Origin: Frankia sp. RB7
Lineage (GTDB): Bacteria > Pseudomonadota > Alphaproteobacteria > Rhizobiales > Xanthobacteraceae
Assembly: GCA_030403585.1 (NCBI GenBank)
Contig: JAUEPE010000022.1
Span: forward strand, 1 to 64,000
Length of the DNA: 64,000 bases
Direction of reading: 5' to 3'
Shown here: piece by piece, positions 15,499 to 24,280 of the stretch
Position numbering within the stretch: the stretch's first letter is position 1
How the letters are laid out: the number at the start of each line of letters is the position of its first letter
The notes under the pieces: model-generated
Database searches by the model: none
Told to the model about the DNA's origin: nothing
The model's input: only the letters and a program-made list of their open reading frames with translations
Made by a program: the position numbers and the translations under genes

Positions 15499-16434
15499 AT
15501 GGTCAGATTTATTGACCGGCCGCTTGCCCTGTTTGCGTTGCTTGTTGCCGGTTTTTCGGCGCCGCTCGCGTCGGCGCAAACCGTGCAGCAGGGTTCTCAA
15601 CCCAGCTTCGCCTTGGCGAGCAGCGACTCCTCGGTGCTGGATATGCGGCCTCCGACGCCGCTCTCGCGGAGCGAGGAAGCTGCACTTCGGCCGATGGATC
15701 GCTTCAGGGAGTGCCTGCACTGTCCGGAGATGGTGGTCGTTCCCGACGGCAGGTTCACCATGGGCGCGAGCGCGAGCGAGCCGGGCAGCACGGAGGACGA
15801 GCGGCCGCAGCATCAGGTGGCGGTGCAGCGCCTCGGCGTCGGACGCTCGCCCGTGACGTGCGACGAATGGAACGCCTGCGTGAAGGCGAATGGTTGCAGC
15901 CACCAGGCCGAGGCGGTTGCCGATCAGGCGCGCGATCCCGTCACCGGAGTGTTGTGGGAGGAGGCGAGGGACTACGTGCAATGGCTCTCGCATACGAGCG
16001 GCCGCACTTACCGGTTGTTGAGTGAAGCCGAGCGCGAATATGTAACGCGCGCCGACACCACCACAGCGTTCTGGTGGGGCGATGGAGTAGATCCACATCT
16101 GACCGAGACGATGGCCGCCGATCTGATCGCAGACATTGGCATCGCGATGACGCCGGTGATATCGGCGACGCCCCGGACCGCCAATCCTTTCGGGCTCTAC
16201 GGGGTCCATGGCAACGTGTACGACTGGGTCGAGGACTGCTGGCACGACAATTACGTCGGCGCTCCGACGGATGGCTCCGCGTGGGTCGCGGGAGACTGCA
16301 AGGGCCGCGTTCTGCGCGGCGGTGCGGCCAGCCGTTCCCTGCAGACCCGCCGTTCGGCTGCGCGAATGTGGTTTGGTCCGCCGAACCGGATGAGCTATAT
16401 GAGCTTGCGCGTGGCAAGAACGCTTGGTCCGTAA
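15499..16434 (+). CDS. Secreted formylglycine-generating-enzyme-fold (SUMF1-like) protein
   Basis: The 311-residue protein has a signal peptide (about 1-28, cleavage near ASAQ) and an FGE-sulfatase domain (about 70-308). It shows MVVVPDGRFTMGAS, LLSEAEREYVTRA, GLYGVHGNVYDWVEDCW and RVLRGGAASR. A CxxC (CLHCPEM) opens the domain. The active-site cysteine pair of true FGE is not found near the C-terminus (it reads RRSAARMWFG and MSYMSLRVA), so sulfatase activation is doubtful. AGGAGG lies 3-8 nt before the ATG. It is followed 20 nt later by a flavoprotein gene. Confidence 0.85.
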   Translation: MVRFIDRPLALFALLVAGFSAPLASAQTVQQGSQPSFALASSDSSVLDMRPPTPLSRSEEAALRPMDRFRECLHCPEMVVVPDGRFTMGASASEPGSTEDERPQHQVAVQRLGVGRSPVTCDEWNACVKANGCSHQAEAVADQARDPVTGVLWEEARDYVQWLSHTSGRTYRLLSEAEREYVTRADTTTAFWWGDGVDPHLTETMAADLIADIGIAMTPVISATPRTANPFGLYGVHGNVYDWVEDCWHDNYVGAPTDGSAWVAGDCKGRVLRGGAASRSLQTRRSAARMWFGPPNRMSYMSLRVARTLGP

Positions 16435-16454
16435 CAAAAGCGTGGTGGGACGAA

Positions 16455-17675
16455 ATGGCGCGTATCGTCGTGCTTGGCGCCGGGTTTGCAGGCCTGTGGG
16501 CGGCCATCGGTGCCGCGCGCATGCGCGACGAGATTGGTGCCGCTGGCCGCGACATCGAGATCCGCATTGTCGATCGCAATCCCTACCACAACATCCGCGT
16601 GCGCAATTACGAGGTCGATCTCAGCGAGGTCGCTCTGCCGCTTCCGCAATTGCTCGATCCGATCGGCGTCGCACATGGTATCGGCGAGGTCGAGGCGGTC
16701 GATCCGGCGCGGCGCCAGATCTCGCTGGTCACGAGCAACGGCCAGGAGACGCTGAGCTACGATCGCCTCGTGCTTGCGCTTGGCAGCGAAGTGATGCGTC
16801 CCGATATTCCGGGCCTGGCCGAGCATGCGTTCGACGTCGATACCTACGCTGCGGCGCTTCGCCTCGAGGATCACCTCATCTCGCTCGGGCGCAACACGCT
16901 GTCGCCGGGACGATCGACAATCGTGGTGGTCGGTGCCGGCTTCACCGGCATCGAGGTTGCCGCCGAATTGCCTGACCGGCTGGTGCGCGCGGGCATCACC
17001 GGTAGTCGCCGCATCATCCTGGTCGATTCCAATCCCGCGATCGGCGCCACGATCGGCGCACAAGCGCGTCCCGTCATCGAAACGGCGCTGTCGTCGCTCG
17101 ACGTCGAGACGCGGCTCGGCGTGCGCGTCGCATCGGTCGAGGCTGCCGGTGTTCGCTTAAGCTCAGGCGAGTTCATTCCAACGCAGACTGTGATCTGGTG
17201 CGCCGGGCTGCGTGCGAGCCGGCTCGCCGACAACTTTCCGGGGGCGCGCGATCGCCTCGGGCGCCTGCTGGTCGATCCCTTCATGCGGGTCGCGGATCTG
17301 CCTGGCGTGTTCGCCGTCGGCGACGTCGCCTCCAGCGTGGTAGACGGCTTGCATCCGACCGTGATGTCCTGCCAGTTCGCCCGCCCCATGGGCCGCTTCG
17401 CCGGTCACAACGTGGTGGCCGATCTTGTCGGGCAGCCGATGCTGCCGCTGCGGATCGACTGGTACGTCACCGTGCTCGATCTCGGCGATTGGGGCGCGCT
17501 CTACACGGAAGGCTGGGACCGCGAGGTGCGGACGACCGGCCCGGCTGCCAAGGCAACCAAGCAGACCATCAACCGCAAACGCATCTATCCACCGCTCACG
17601 GGCAGCAAGGATGAGCTGTTCGCTGCGGCCGCGCCGACGGTGCAGGCGCCGCCGCCCACTTATGGGGCGAGATAG
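16455..17675 (+). CDS. NDH-2-like NAD(P)/FAD-dependent oxidoreductase
   Basis: The 406-residue protein is a two-dinucleotide-binding-domain flavoprotein. It has an N-terminal FAD motif (VVLGAGFAGLWAA, about 4-16), a second GxGxxG in VVVGAGFTGIEVAAEL (about 157-172), and the C-terminal FAVGDVASS motif. This pattern fits type II NADH dehydrogenases and related ferredoxin or quinone reductases. The ATG at 16455 is chosen as it begins the FAD motif; the open frame extends back inside the preceding gene. It lies 20 nt after the FGE-fold gene, so they are probably co-transcribed. No membrane segment is visible. The electron acceptor is unknown. Confidence 0.85.
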   Translation: MARIVVLGAGFAGLWAAIGAARMRDEIGAAGRDIEIRIVDRNPYHNIRVRNYEVDLSEVALPLPQLLDPIGVAHGIGEVEAVDPARRQISLVTSNGQETLSYDRLVLALGSEVMRPDIPGLAEHAFDVDTYAAALRLEDHLISLGRNTLSPGRSTIVVVGAGFTGIEVAAELPDRLVRAGITGSRRIILVDSNPAIGATIGAQARPVIETALSSLDVETRLGVRVASVEAAGVRLSSGEFIPTQTVIWCAGLRASRLADNFPGARDRLGRLLVDPFMRVADLPGVFAVGDVASSVVDGLHPTVMSCQFARPMGRFAGHNVVADLVGQPMLPLRIDWYVTVLDLGDWGALYTEGWDREVRTTGPAAKATKQTINRKRIYPPLTGSKDELFAAAAPTVQAPPPTYGAR

Positions 17676-17721
17676 TATCTAATTGATGCTCGTTGGAAGA
17701 CGACGACCGTGCGTCTCACTC

Positions 17722-17801
17722 CGTCATTGCGAGCGCAGCGAAGCAATCCAGAGTCTTTCCGTTGAGGGATTCTTGATTGCTTCGCTGCGCTCGCAATGAC
17801 G
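17722..17801. repeat. 80-bp palindromic repeat A, copy 1
   Basis: Perfect 27-bp inverted arms (17722-17748 and 17775-17801) begin cgtcattgcgagcgcagcga. Two more copies of exactly 80 bp lie at 34782-34861 and 47068-47147. All are intergenic and close to gene 3' ends. Confidence 0.93.
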
Positions 17802-17809
17802 ATGCGGAG

Positions 17810-18440
17810 ACGGCATGCCGCAATCCCTTGCGTTGCCCGTCGGGCAAAACACCCAACCGGCGGGTCAATCCTCGCTGTCAAAAATATTTCACTTTACCGA
17901 AATTCGGAAATGGCGTATTGGTCGCGCAGCCCGGCCCAAGGAAGAGGGGCGTATCGCGATCGTCACGAACGCGGGCCGGATGGCGGTGGACGTGGTCACA
18001 TCGGCGCGAAGAGCAATTGCAGGGCGGGCAACCGTGAGCAGATGCGTCGCGCGCACGACCGGTGCGATCTGCGTTCGGCAAAATCGTGTGGTCCTGGCGC
18101 CCGGAGCCTGCGCGCCAAGTCTTGTGGTGATGTGCGTGGTCCAACCGGGTCCGCGCGTCAGCCATCCGCAAGGCGACGGGGGCAATAGTGCATCGCTCCC
18201 CGGGGAGATCACGACATAAGCCGTCAAACCACTGCGCAGGGAAGGCCGGATGTTTTGGCTTCACCTGTATGCCGCTGTGCAGATCTTCTGATTGTTACCT
18301 CGCACAGTGGACCGCGGGTGCCAGCCGGCACCTGGTCTTCCCTGCGCCCTCTTTCATTCGAGGGTGAAGCGACGAAGCAAAGCTCGGGCAAAACAAGCCG
18401 CGAGAGGGCGAAGGTGTGTCTGTTGTCTGGAAGCCGAATA
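17810..18440. repeat. Probable long dispersed element (Bradyrhizobium type)
   Basis: The stretch resembles, from memory, a recurring non-coding element of Bradyrhizobium genomes. It contains an 11-bp inverted pair, GCGCAGGGAAG (18234-18244) and CTTCCCTGCGC (18337-18347), that would close a loop of about 92 nt. Only one copy is in this window, so its repeated nature cannot be shown here. Boundaries are approximate. Confidence 0.45.
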
Positions 18441-18470
18441 TCGAATGTTGCAGCAGCACCAATCCATCAC

Positions 18471-18600
18471 CGTCATCCTGAGGTGGCCGCTTCTTAGCGG
18501 CCCTCGAAGGGCGACGGCCCGGCTGCATCTCGGCCGTCTTATCCTTCGAGGCTCGCCGCGCAGTGCAGATGCACTGCGCAGCTCGCGCCTCAGGATGACG
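18471..18600. repeat. Palindromic repeat B, copy 1 (130 bp)
   Basis: The ends are inverted: cgtcatcctgaggtggc at the left and gcgcctcaggatgacg at the right, with inner inverted segments around cctcgaagg and ccttcgagg. A second copy of 128 bp lies at 34894-35021. Confidence 0.9.
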
Positions 18601-18624
18601 GAATTGAAACTGCTACCGCGGAAA

Positions 18625-18700
18625 GATTCTGGATTGCTTCGCGGAGCATGTTATCGGGGCACGCTTTGTGCCGGCCCGTTGGCTCGCAACGACGAGCATA
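18625..18700. repeat. Diverged partial copy of repeat A
   Basis: The stretch gattctggattgcttcgcgg and the later ggctcgcaacgacga match the right half of repeat A. About 40 unrelated bases sit between them and the left half is missing. It looks like a degenerate or variant copy. Confidence 0.6.
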
Positions 18701-18711
18701 CCCCAGACATG

Positions 18712-18742
18712 AGAAAGCGCCCGTGGGGGGCGGGCGCTTTCT
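18712..18742 (-). terminator. Terminator hairpin after the 66-residue gene
   Basis: A perfect 12-bp stem (AGAAAGCGCCCG at 18712-18723 and CGGGCGCTTTCT at 18731-18742) encloses a 7-nt loop. On the minus strand the descending arm ends in TTTCT. It lies about 95 nt beyond the stop of the small minus-strand gene. Confidence 0.7.
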
Positions 18743-18837
18743 GTAGTCGACTTGGGGTTGGGGTCGTCTACATATCCACGTGGCGACTTTGGGGGGCTGG
18801 TAAAGAGCCGCGTGAATTCCTGAAACTCAAAATCTCC

Positions 18838-19038
18838 TTAGCGAACGAGCGATGCGTTCGAGCTGGTGATCACAACAGGCTTGCCGGCCTTGATGACGCG
18901 GGCGGTCTGGGTCAATCCGTCGTCCGAACCGGTGCGTGCGGTGATGCCGAACCCTGCCACCGCGATGCCCGCAACAAGGGCCACGGCAACGATCTTCAAG
19001 TGGGTCGAGCGATCTGCGCTGTAAATCGAGTGGTTCAT
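18838..19038 (-). CDS. Small single-span membrane protein (66 residues)
   Basis: The protein starts MNHSIYSADRSTHLKIV, has one hydrophobic segment (about 15-34, VAVALVAGIAVAGFGI) and a polar tail ending SSNASLVR. The ATG at 19038 is preceded on the minus strand by AGGAG; a longer in-frame start at 19077 is less likely. I recall similar small proteins in Bradyrhizobium but know no function. A GGAAC-N17-GGTT element about 75 nt upstream resembles an EcfG-type general-stress promoter, so it may be a stress-induced envelope protein. A hairpin terminator lies downstream. Confidence 0.75.
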   Translation of the reverse strand: MNHSIYSADRSTHLKIVAVALVAGIAVAGFGITARTGSDDGLTQTARVIKAGKPVVITSSNASLVR

Positions 19039-19112
19039 GGAAGGCTCCTGCCGCCATCTACCCGAAGTAGTCGCCACCTTTGTCAGGCTGGTTCATGCTC
19101 CCGGTGCCCAAC

Positions 19113-19138
19113 AACCTAGTATTGGGGGGATTCGTTCC
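19113..19138 (-). promoter_or_regulatory. Possible EcfG-type promoter for the 66-residue gene
   Basis: On the minus strand GGAAC (19138-19134) is followed after 17 nt by GGTT (19116-19113). This is close to the EcfG consensus GGAAC-N16/17-CGTT of alphaproteobacteria, with one mismatch. It lies 75 nt upstream of the start codon in the right orientation. Confidence 0.35.
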
Positions 19139-19332
19139 CAAGAGGCGATCACAAGAGCGTGATAGGACGTGAACAATCGCGATCGAAAACGGGCCTTGAT
19201 CGTTCGATTTCGTAATTATTTCAAAGCTGTAATGTGCTTCGAAGGTGCATTCTCAGCCGTTGGTCGGCTAGGCGCCAGGAACTCAAAAACCATTTGCCTG
19301 TGGCCGAAAAACACACGGCTTCTTAAGGCAAA

Positions 19333-21474
19333 TCAGATGCTTCCGACCGTTTTCAGCCTCGCGCGCGGGTGGATTTCGGCCTGCGACAACACGGTCGTCT
19401 GGGCCCGGAACCGCTCGACCAGGGAGCGGACGAAGGGACGAATTGCCGCGGAGGTCACCAGCACCGGTGCCTCGCCTTCGCGGGCGGCGCGCTCGAAAGC
19501 CTCGCGCACGCCGGTCATGAACTCCGACAGTTTTGAGGGCTGCATCGCGAGGCTGCGCTCTTCGCCCTGGCCGACGATGGATTCGGCAAAGGCCTGCTCC
19601 CACCGTGCCGACAGCGCGATCAGCGGCAGATAGCCGTTGTAGGACGTATTCTGCGCGCAGATCTGCCGTGCCAGGCGAGCGCGGACATGCTCGACCATGG
19701 TCGCGGGATTGCGCGAGAAGGCGAGCGAGTCGGCGATGCCTTCGAGGATGGTCGAGAGGTCGCGGATCGATATGCGCTCGGCGAGCAGCAGCTGGAGCAC
19801 GCGCTGGATGCCGGAGACCGTGACCTGCGCGGGTACGATGTCCTTGACCAGCTCGCTCTGCTCCTTCGGCAGTTCCTTGAGCAGCTTCTGCACCTCGCCA
19901 TAGGAGAGCAGGTCCGACATGTTGGCCTTGAGCAGCTCGGTGAGATGGGTCGAGAGCACGGTTGCGGCGTCAACAACTGTGTAGCCCTTGAGCGATGCCT
20001 CCTCCTTGAGGCTGGCGTCGACCCAGGTCGCGGGCAGGCCGAAGGTCGGTTCGGTGGTGTGGATGCCGGGTACCTGCACCTGGCTGCCGCCGGGGTCCAT
20101 GACCATGAACTGGTTCGGCCAGATCTTGCCGGTGCCGGCGTCGACCTCCTTGATCTTGATGATGTAGGTGTTGGCTTCGAGCTGGACGTTGTCGAGGATG
20201 CGGACGGCCGGCATCACAAAACCCATCTCGATCGCGAGCGAGCGGCGCAGCGCCTTGATCTGCTCGGTGAGGCGGTCGGTGCCGTCGGGACCGTTGACGA
20301 GCGGCAAGAGCGCGTAGCCGAGCTCGATCTTGAGGTCGTCGATCTTGAGCGCCGCCGAGATCGGTTCCTCGGCCGCCGCGGAGCCGGGGGCACCCGGCGT
20401 TCCCGGCGCAGGCGCGGTCTTTGCAACTTCGGCAGCCCTGGCAGTCGCACGGTTGCGGTTGCGGGCGTTCCAGGCGAGTGCGCCGGCGCCGGCGCCGAGC
20501 GCGAGGAAGGGGAGGGTCGGAATGCCCGGCAGGGCCGCCAGCACCAGCATGACCGCCGCGGACATCGCCAGCGCCTGCGGATAGCCGGAGAACTGCTTCA
20601 TCAGCGCCTTGTCTGCAGCGCCGGAAACGCCGGCCTTGGAGACCAGCAGGCCGGCCGCGGTCGAGACGATCAGCGCCGGTACCTGGGTGACGAGGCCGTC
20701 GCCGACCGTCAGCAGCGTGTAGCTGCGGCCGGCATCGGCGAAGGACAGGCCCTGCTGCGCGACACCGATGATCATGCCGCCGACGACGTTGATGAAGACG
20801 ATCAAAAGGCCGGCGATAGCGTCGCCGCGGACGAATTTGGAGGCACCGTCCATGGCGCCGAAGAAACCGCTCTCGTCCTCCAGATCCTTGCGCCGCTGCT
20901 TGGCGACCTTCTCGTCGATCAGGCCGGCGGAGAGGTCGGCGTCGATCGCCATCTGTTTGCCCGGCATGGCGTCGAGGTGGAAGCGCGCGGCGACTTCGGC
21001 GATACGGCCCGAACCCTTGGTGATGACGACGAAATTGACGATGATCAGGATGGCGAAGACGATGATGCCGATGACGAAATTGCCGCCCATCACGAAGCTG
21101 CCGAAAGCTTCGATGACGTGACCGGCGGCATCCGTGCCCTCATGCCCGTGTGACAGGATGAGGCGGGTCGAGGCCATGTTGAGCGACAGGCGCAGCATGG
21201 TCGAGATCAGCAGGACGGTCGGGAAGGCGGAGAACTCCAGCGGCGCCTGGATGAACAGCGACGTCATCAGGATCAGGATCGAGAGCGTGATCGAGATCGC
21301 CAGAAACAGGTCCAGCACGATCGCGGGCAGGGGAAGGATCAGCACCACCAGGATGGTGAGGACGCCGAGCGCCAGCGCGATGTCGCCGCGCTTGAGGATG
21401 GTGACGATTTCGGAAACGGTTGGGAAGCCGGCGTTCGTGCCGCCTACGCCTTGTCCCGCGGTGACGTCGACCAT
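19333..21474 (-). CDS. flhA: Flagellar type III export protein FlhA
   Basis: The 713-residue protein has seven or eight membrane segments in the N-terminal half (about 15-330). The cytoplasmic FHIPEP-type loop includes GSGRIAEVAARFHLDAMPGKQMAIDADL. The C-terminal cytoplasmic domain (about 370-713) forms the nonameric export ring. The ATG at 21474 is chosen because it opens with MVDVTAGQG close to the first helix; the longer open frame is not family-like. FlhA works with FliI and FliJ, encoded 8 kb away. A TTAG-N7-TTAAC sequence 170 nt upstream is a good CtrA-box candidate. Confidence 0.96.
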   Translation of the reverse strand: MVDVTAGQGVGGTNAGFPTVSEIVTILKRGDIALALGVLTILVVLILPLPAIVLDLFLAISITLSILILMTSLFIQAPLEFSAFPTVLLISTMLRLSLNMASTRLILSHGHEGTDAAGHVIEAFGSFVMGGNFVIGIIVFAILIIVNFVVITKGSGRIAEVAARFHLDAMPGKQMAIDADLSAGLIDEKVAKQRRKDLEDESGFFGAMDGASKFVRGDAIAGLLIVFINVVGGMIIGVAQQGLSFADAGRSYTLLTVGDGLVTQVPALIVSTAAGLLVSKAGVSGAADKALMKQFSGYPQALAMSAAVMLVLAALPGIPTLPFLALGAGAGALAWNARNRNRATARAAEVAKTAPAPGTPGAPGSAAAEEPISAALKIDDLKIELGYALLPLVNGPDGTDRLTEQIKALRRSLAIEMGFVMPAVRILDNVQLEANTYIIKIKEVDAGTGKIWPNQFMVMDPGGSQVQVPGIHTTEPTFGLPATWVDASLKEEASLKGYTVVDAATVLSTHLTELLKANMSDLLSYGEVQKLLKELPKEQSELVKDIVPAQVTVSGIQRVLQLLLAERISIRDLSTILEGIADSLAFSRNPATMVEHVRARLARQICAQNTSYNGYLPLIALSARWEQAFAESIVGQGEERSLAMQPSKLSEFMTGVREAFERAAREGEAPVLVTSAAIRPFVRSLVERFRAQTTVLSQAEIHPRARLKTVGSI

Positions 21475-21642
21475 GGTAGCTGCTCCCCCGCGCGACTGCC
21501 GTCCGCGCGCCCCAAACGTCTGCGCGGCGGCCGATGGGCCGCCGTTTCGAAAGTGAGGCACCGCACTGGCGTCCACGGGAACTCCCGTTCTACGCGGCTG
21601 ACGACACTCGACTCCACTGGGCAATTTTTGCCCGGTGTATGG

Positions 21643-21658
21643 TTAGCAAAGGGTTAAC
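21643..21658. promoter_or_regulatory. CtrA-box-like site upstream of flhA
   Basis: The plus strand reads TTAG-N7-TTAAC, one base off the CtrA consensus TTAA-N7-TTAAC. It lies in the 298-nt gap before flhA, about 170 nt from its start. A flagellar class II gene is an expected CtrA target. Confidence 0.45.
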
Positions 21659-21772
21659 AAAGGGTTTGGGAGGACCGTATTCCGTGGCGGCACGGGCACT
21701 TTTGGCTGGTCTGGCCCGCGACTGCACCCAACTCGAAAGACCGCGCCGCGGCTGACGTCTTTATGTTGACTT

Positions 21773-22849
21773 ATGGTTGTAGAAGCCGGCAAGGTCGAGC
21801 GCTGGCGCATGATCCATGGCGGCGTTCGCGACACCATCGCGCCGCAATTCCGCAAGCGCCTGGCCTCGGCGCCCGAGCCGGTCGGACTGCGCGCCGCCGC
21901 GGCGCAGGCCTATGTCGACACCAATTGCACCGGCGCGCCAGTGCCGTACCATCTCGTCGCCGCCGACGGCTTGACCATGGCGGCGGTGACGCCGGCGACG
22001 ACCGCGGTGTTCCAGCCCGGCTACCGCTGGGACGCGCTCGTCATCTTCCCCGAGCCCGGCGACTACTGCATCGTCAACGCGGTCGCGCCCGGCAATGCCA
22101 GCGTCAACCAGAACATCCAGCCGACGCAGCTGCTCGGCACGGTGCGGGTCGGCGGCGGTACGCCGGTCGGCGGCAATCTCACCGATTATCTGAAGGCGCA
22201 GCTGCAGGCGGCAGCCGCCGCCAACATGCCGGCGGATGTCCGCGCCAAGGTGACGGCGGAGCTCGGCGACGGACTGAAGCTGACGAGCTTCGTGCCGCAT
22301 GCCGACATCAGCGAGCACGAAGTCACCGGCACGCAAAGCCTGCTGTTCAACATCGACACGACGCAGATCAACGAAGTGTTCTTCGAGGTCAACGGGCAGC
22401 TCTATGATGCGGCACGCATCGATCGCACGCTGGCGCTGGGCGGGGTCGACGAATGGACGCTGAAATCCAACTTCGTCAGCCACCCTTATCATATCCACGT
22501 CAATCCGTTTCAGATCGTCAAGATCATCGCGCCCGACGGCAAGACGGATGTCAGCGCACCCGGTGCGATCGACAATTTCGGCAAGGATCAGAACGGCAAT
22601 CCCGTGATCGATCCGCAATATCCGGGCTTGAAGGGCGTCTGGAAGGATACGCTGTTCATCAAGAACGTCGCGCCGAGGGGCGGCCCTTCGGGTGAATACA
22701 CCGTCGTCGTGCGCACGCGCTACGAGCGCTACATCGGCGACTTCGTCCTGCATTGCCACATCCTCGACCACGAGGATCAGGGCATGATGCAGAACATCCG
22801 GATCGCGCTGCCCGACGGCGCCGGCGGCGTCACGAACGGTCATCACTGA
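21773..22849 (+). pseudogene. Truncated multicopper oxidase (C-terminal part only)
   Basis: The 358-residue frame begins mid-protein with VEAGKVERWRMIHGGV, which in full-length enzymes lies in the second cupredoxin domain. It ends with an intact third domain. Copper-ligand motifs 3 (HPYHIH) and 4 (HCHILDHEDQGM) are present, while motifs 1 and 2 from the first domain are missing. A stop codon (TGA 21767-21769) sits two codons before the ATG, so no upstream coding remains in frame. Without the first domain the trinuclear copper site cannot form. I read it as a decayed gene, though a stable partial protein cannot be excluded. Confidence 0.75.
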
Positions 22850-23014
22850 GCGTGATGGCGCCCACGAGATCTGCCGCCGGCTTGTTCGCTGCGCGACGAT
22901 CTTGCATGCGCGGATCGCAAGCGGATGAGAGTCGTTTTCAGCCCCTCTTACCGCAGTGCACCGCGCATGCCCAATATCGCGGCACGATGCTTGACCGCAA
23001 GGCGGTCAGCGAAC

Positions 23015-24280
23015 ATGGTCCGCGCCGTGCATGCACCAAATCACCCAGGACAAAAACCGGCCTCATTCACCCCTGATTCCCGTCAGGCCTGGATGCGGCT
23101 TTTGCTCGCACTGCTAATCGGCTCGATCGGCGGCGTCGGCATGTGGGCCGTCGTCGTGGTGATTCCCGTCGTGCAGGCCGAATTCGCCGCCACGCGCGGC
23201 GCGGTGTCGCTGGCCTTCACACTGATGATGTTCGGCTTCGGGCTCGGCGGCGTGATCGCGGGCAAGATCACCGACAAGTTCGGCATCGTGCCGGCGATGG
23301 CGATCAGCATCGCCTTTCTCGGCGTCGCCAATACGCTGGCGGGACTGTCGACCCAGCTCTGGCAGTTCGTGGCAGCCTATTTCCTGATCGGGCTCGGTAC
23401 GTCGGCGACCTTCGCACCGCTGATGGCGGAGGCCTCGCACTGGTTCGAGCGCTATCGCGGCCTGGCCGTGACCATCGTGGCGAGCGGCAATTACGTCGCC
23501 GGAACGATGTGGCCGCCGCTCATCAGCTCGGGCATGGCGACGATCGGCTGGCGCCATACCCATTTCGGCATCGCCCTCGTCTGCGTGAGCCTGATGTCGC
23601 TCCTGGTTTTGGTCCTGCGCGCGCAGATGGGCGACGACAAGGTCCACAATCATGCCAATGCGGCGCCGCCGCGGGTCGATCTCGGGCTCTCGACCAACAC
23701 GCTGACTGTGCTGCTCTCGATCGCCAGCATTTCCTGCTGCGTCGCCATGGCGATGCCGCAGGTGCATATCGTCGCCTATTGCGGCGATCTCGGTTATGGC
23801 GTGGCACGCGGCGCCGAAATGCTGTCGCTGATGATGGCCTGCGGCATCGTCAGCCGCATCGGCTCGGGCTATCTTGCCGACAAGATCGGCGGCATTCCGA
23901 CTCTGCTGATCGGAGCATTGGCGCAGGGCTTTGCGCTGGTGTTTTACCTGTTTTTCGACAGCCTCACTTCGCTCTATCTGATCTCTGCGATGTTCGGCCT
24001 GTTCCAGGGCGGCATCGTGCCGAGCTACGCCATCATCGTGCGCGAGGCGATGCCGGCCAGCGAAGCCGCGACCCGCGTCGGCATCGTGATCTTCGCCTCC
24101 GTATTCGGCATGTCCTTTGGCGGCTGGGTGTCCGGCATCATCTTCGATGCCACCGGCTCCTACGCGGCTGCGTTCGCCAACGGCGTGGCGTGGAATGCCC
24201 TCAATATCGGCATCGTCTTGACGCTGCTGATCCGCTCGCGGATGAATTCGGTCAAGACGGGTCCGAAGTTCGCAATCTAG
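23015..24280 (+). CDS. Major facilitator superfamily transporter
   Basis: The protein is about 421 residues with twelve predicted membrane segments and the MFS loop motif GKITDKFGIVPAM between helices 2 and 3. A matching half motif, GYLADKIGGIPTL, lies in the second half. Overall it resembles the monocarboxylate / oxalate-formate antiporter branch. The start is uncertain: ATG 23015 is used because it gives a short N-terminus and AAGG lies about 13 nt before; ATGs at 22967 and 22925 are also in frame. Its stop overlaps the convergent DUF4864 gene by 4 nt. Substrate unknown. Confidence 0.85.
   Translation: MVRAVHAPNHPGQKPASFTPDSRQAWMRLLLALLIGSIGGVGMWAVVVVIPVVQAEFAATRGAVSLAFTLMMFGFGLGGVIAGKITDKFGIVPAMAISIAFLGVANTLAGLSTQLWQFVAAYFLIGLGTSATFAPLMAEASHWFERYRGLAVTIVASGNYVAGTMWPPLISSGMATIGWRHTHFGIALVCVSLMSLLVLVLRAQMGDDKVHNHANAAPPRVDLGLSTNTLTVLLSIASISCCVAMAMPQVHIVAYCGDLGYGVARGAEMLSLMMACGIVSRIGSGYLADKIGGIPTLLIGALAQGFALVFYLFFDSLTSLYLISAMFGLFQGGIVPSYAIIVREAMPASEAATRVGIVIFASVFGMSFGGWVSGIIFDATGSYAAAFANGVAWNALNIGIVLTLLIRSRMNSVKTGPKFAI

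Larger units (their letters stand above)
17676..18837. other. Repeat-rich non-coding region
   Basis: I find no convincing gene in these 1162 bases. The stretch contains an 80-bp palindromic repeat (17722-17801), a longer element of Bradyrhizobium type (about 17810-18440), a 130-bp repeat (18471-18600), a partial palindromic copy (about 18625-18700) and a terminator hairpin (18712-18742). Open frames across it, such as 17815-18219, have arginine- and glycine-rich translations without domain features and probably reflect the repeat itself. Confidence 0.7.

Noticed and set aside
17722..17801. Possible CRISPR or tRNA-like structure at the palindromic repeats
   Set aside because: The copies are dispersed singly, not in an array, and there is no cloverleaf. 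I saw no tRNA, rRNA or CRISPR array in the window.
17815..18219. Plus-strand open frame of 134 codons after repeat A
   Set aside because: It lies in a repeat-type element, three frames are open over the same stretch, and the translation has no domain. I treat it as spurious.
19687..21153. Plus-strand open frame of 488 codons over flhA
   Set aside because: It is the antisense shadow of flhA; the composition is dominated by Asp, Glu, Gly, Arg and His with no recognisable motif.
21475..21772. Insertion-sequence scar that might explain the truncated multicopper oxidase
   Set aside because: I found no terminal inverted repeats or transposase remnants next to the 5' end of the fragment; a simple deletion is enough.
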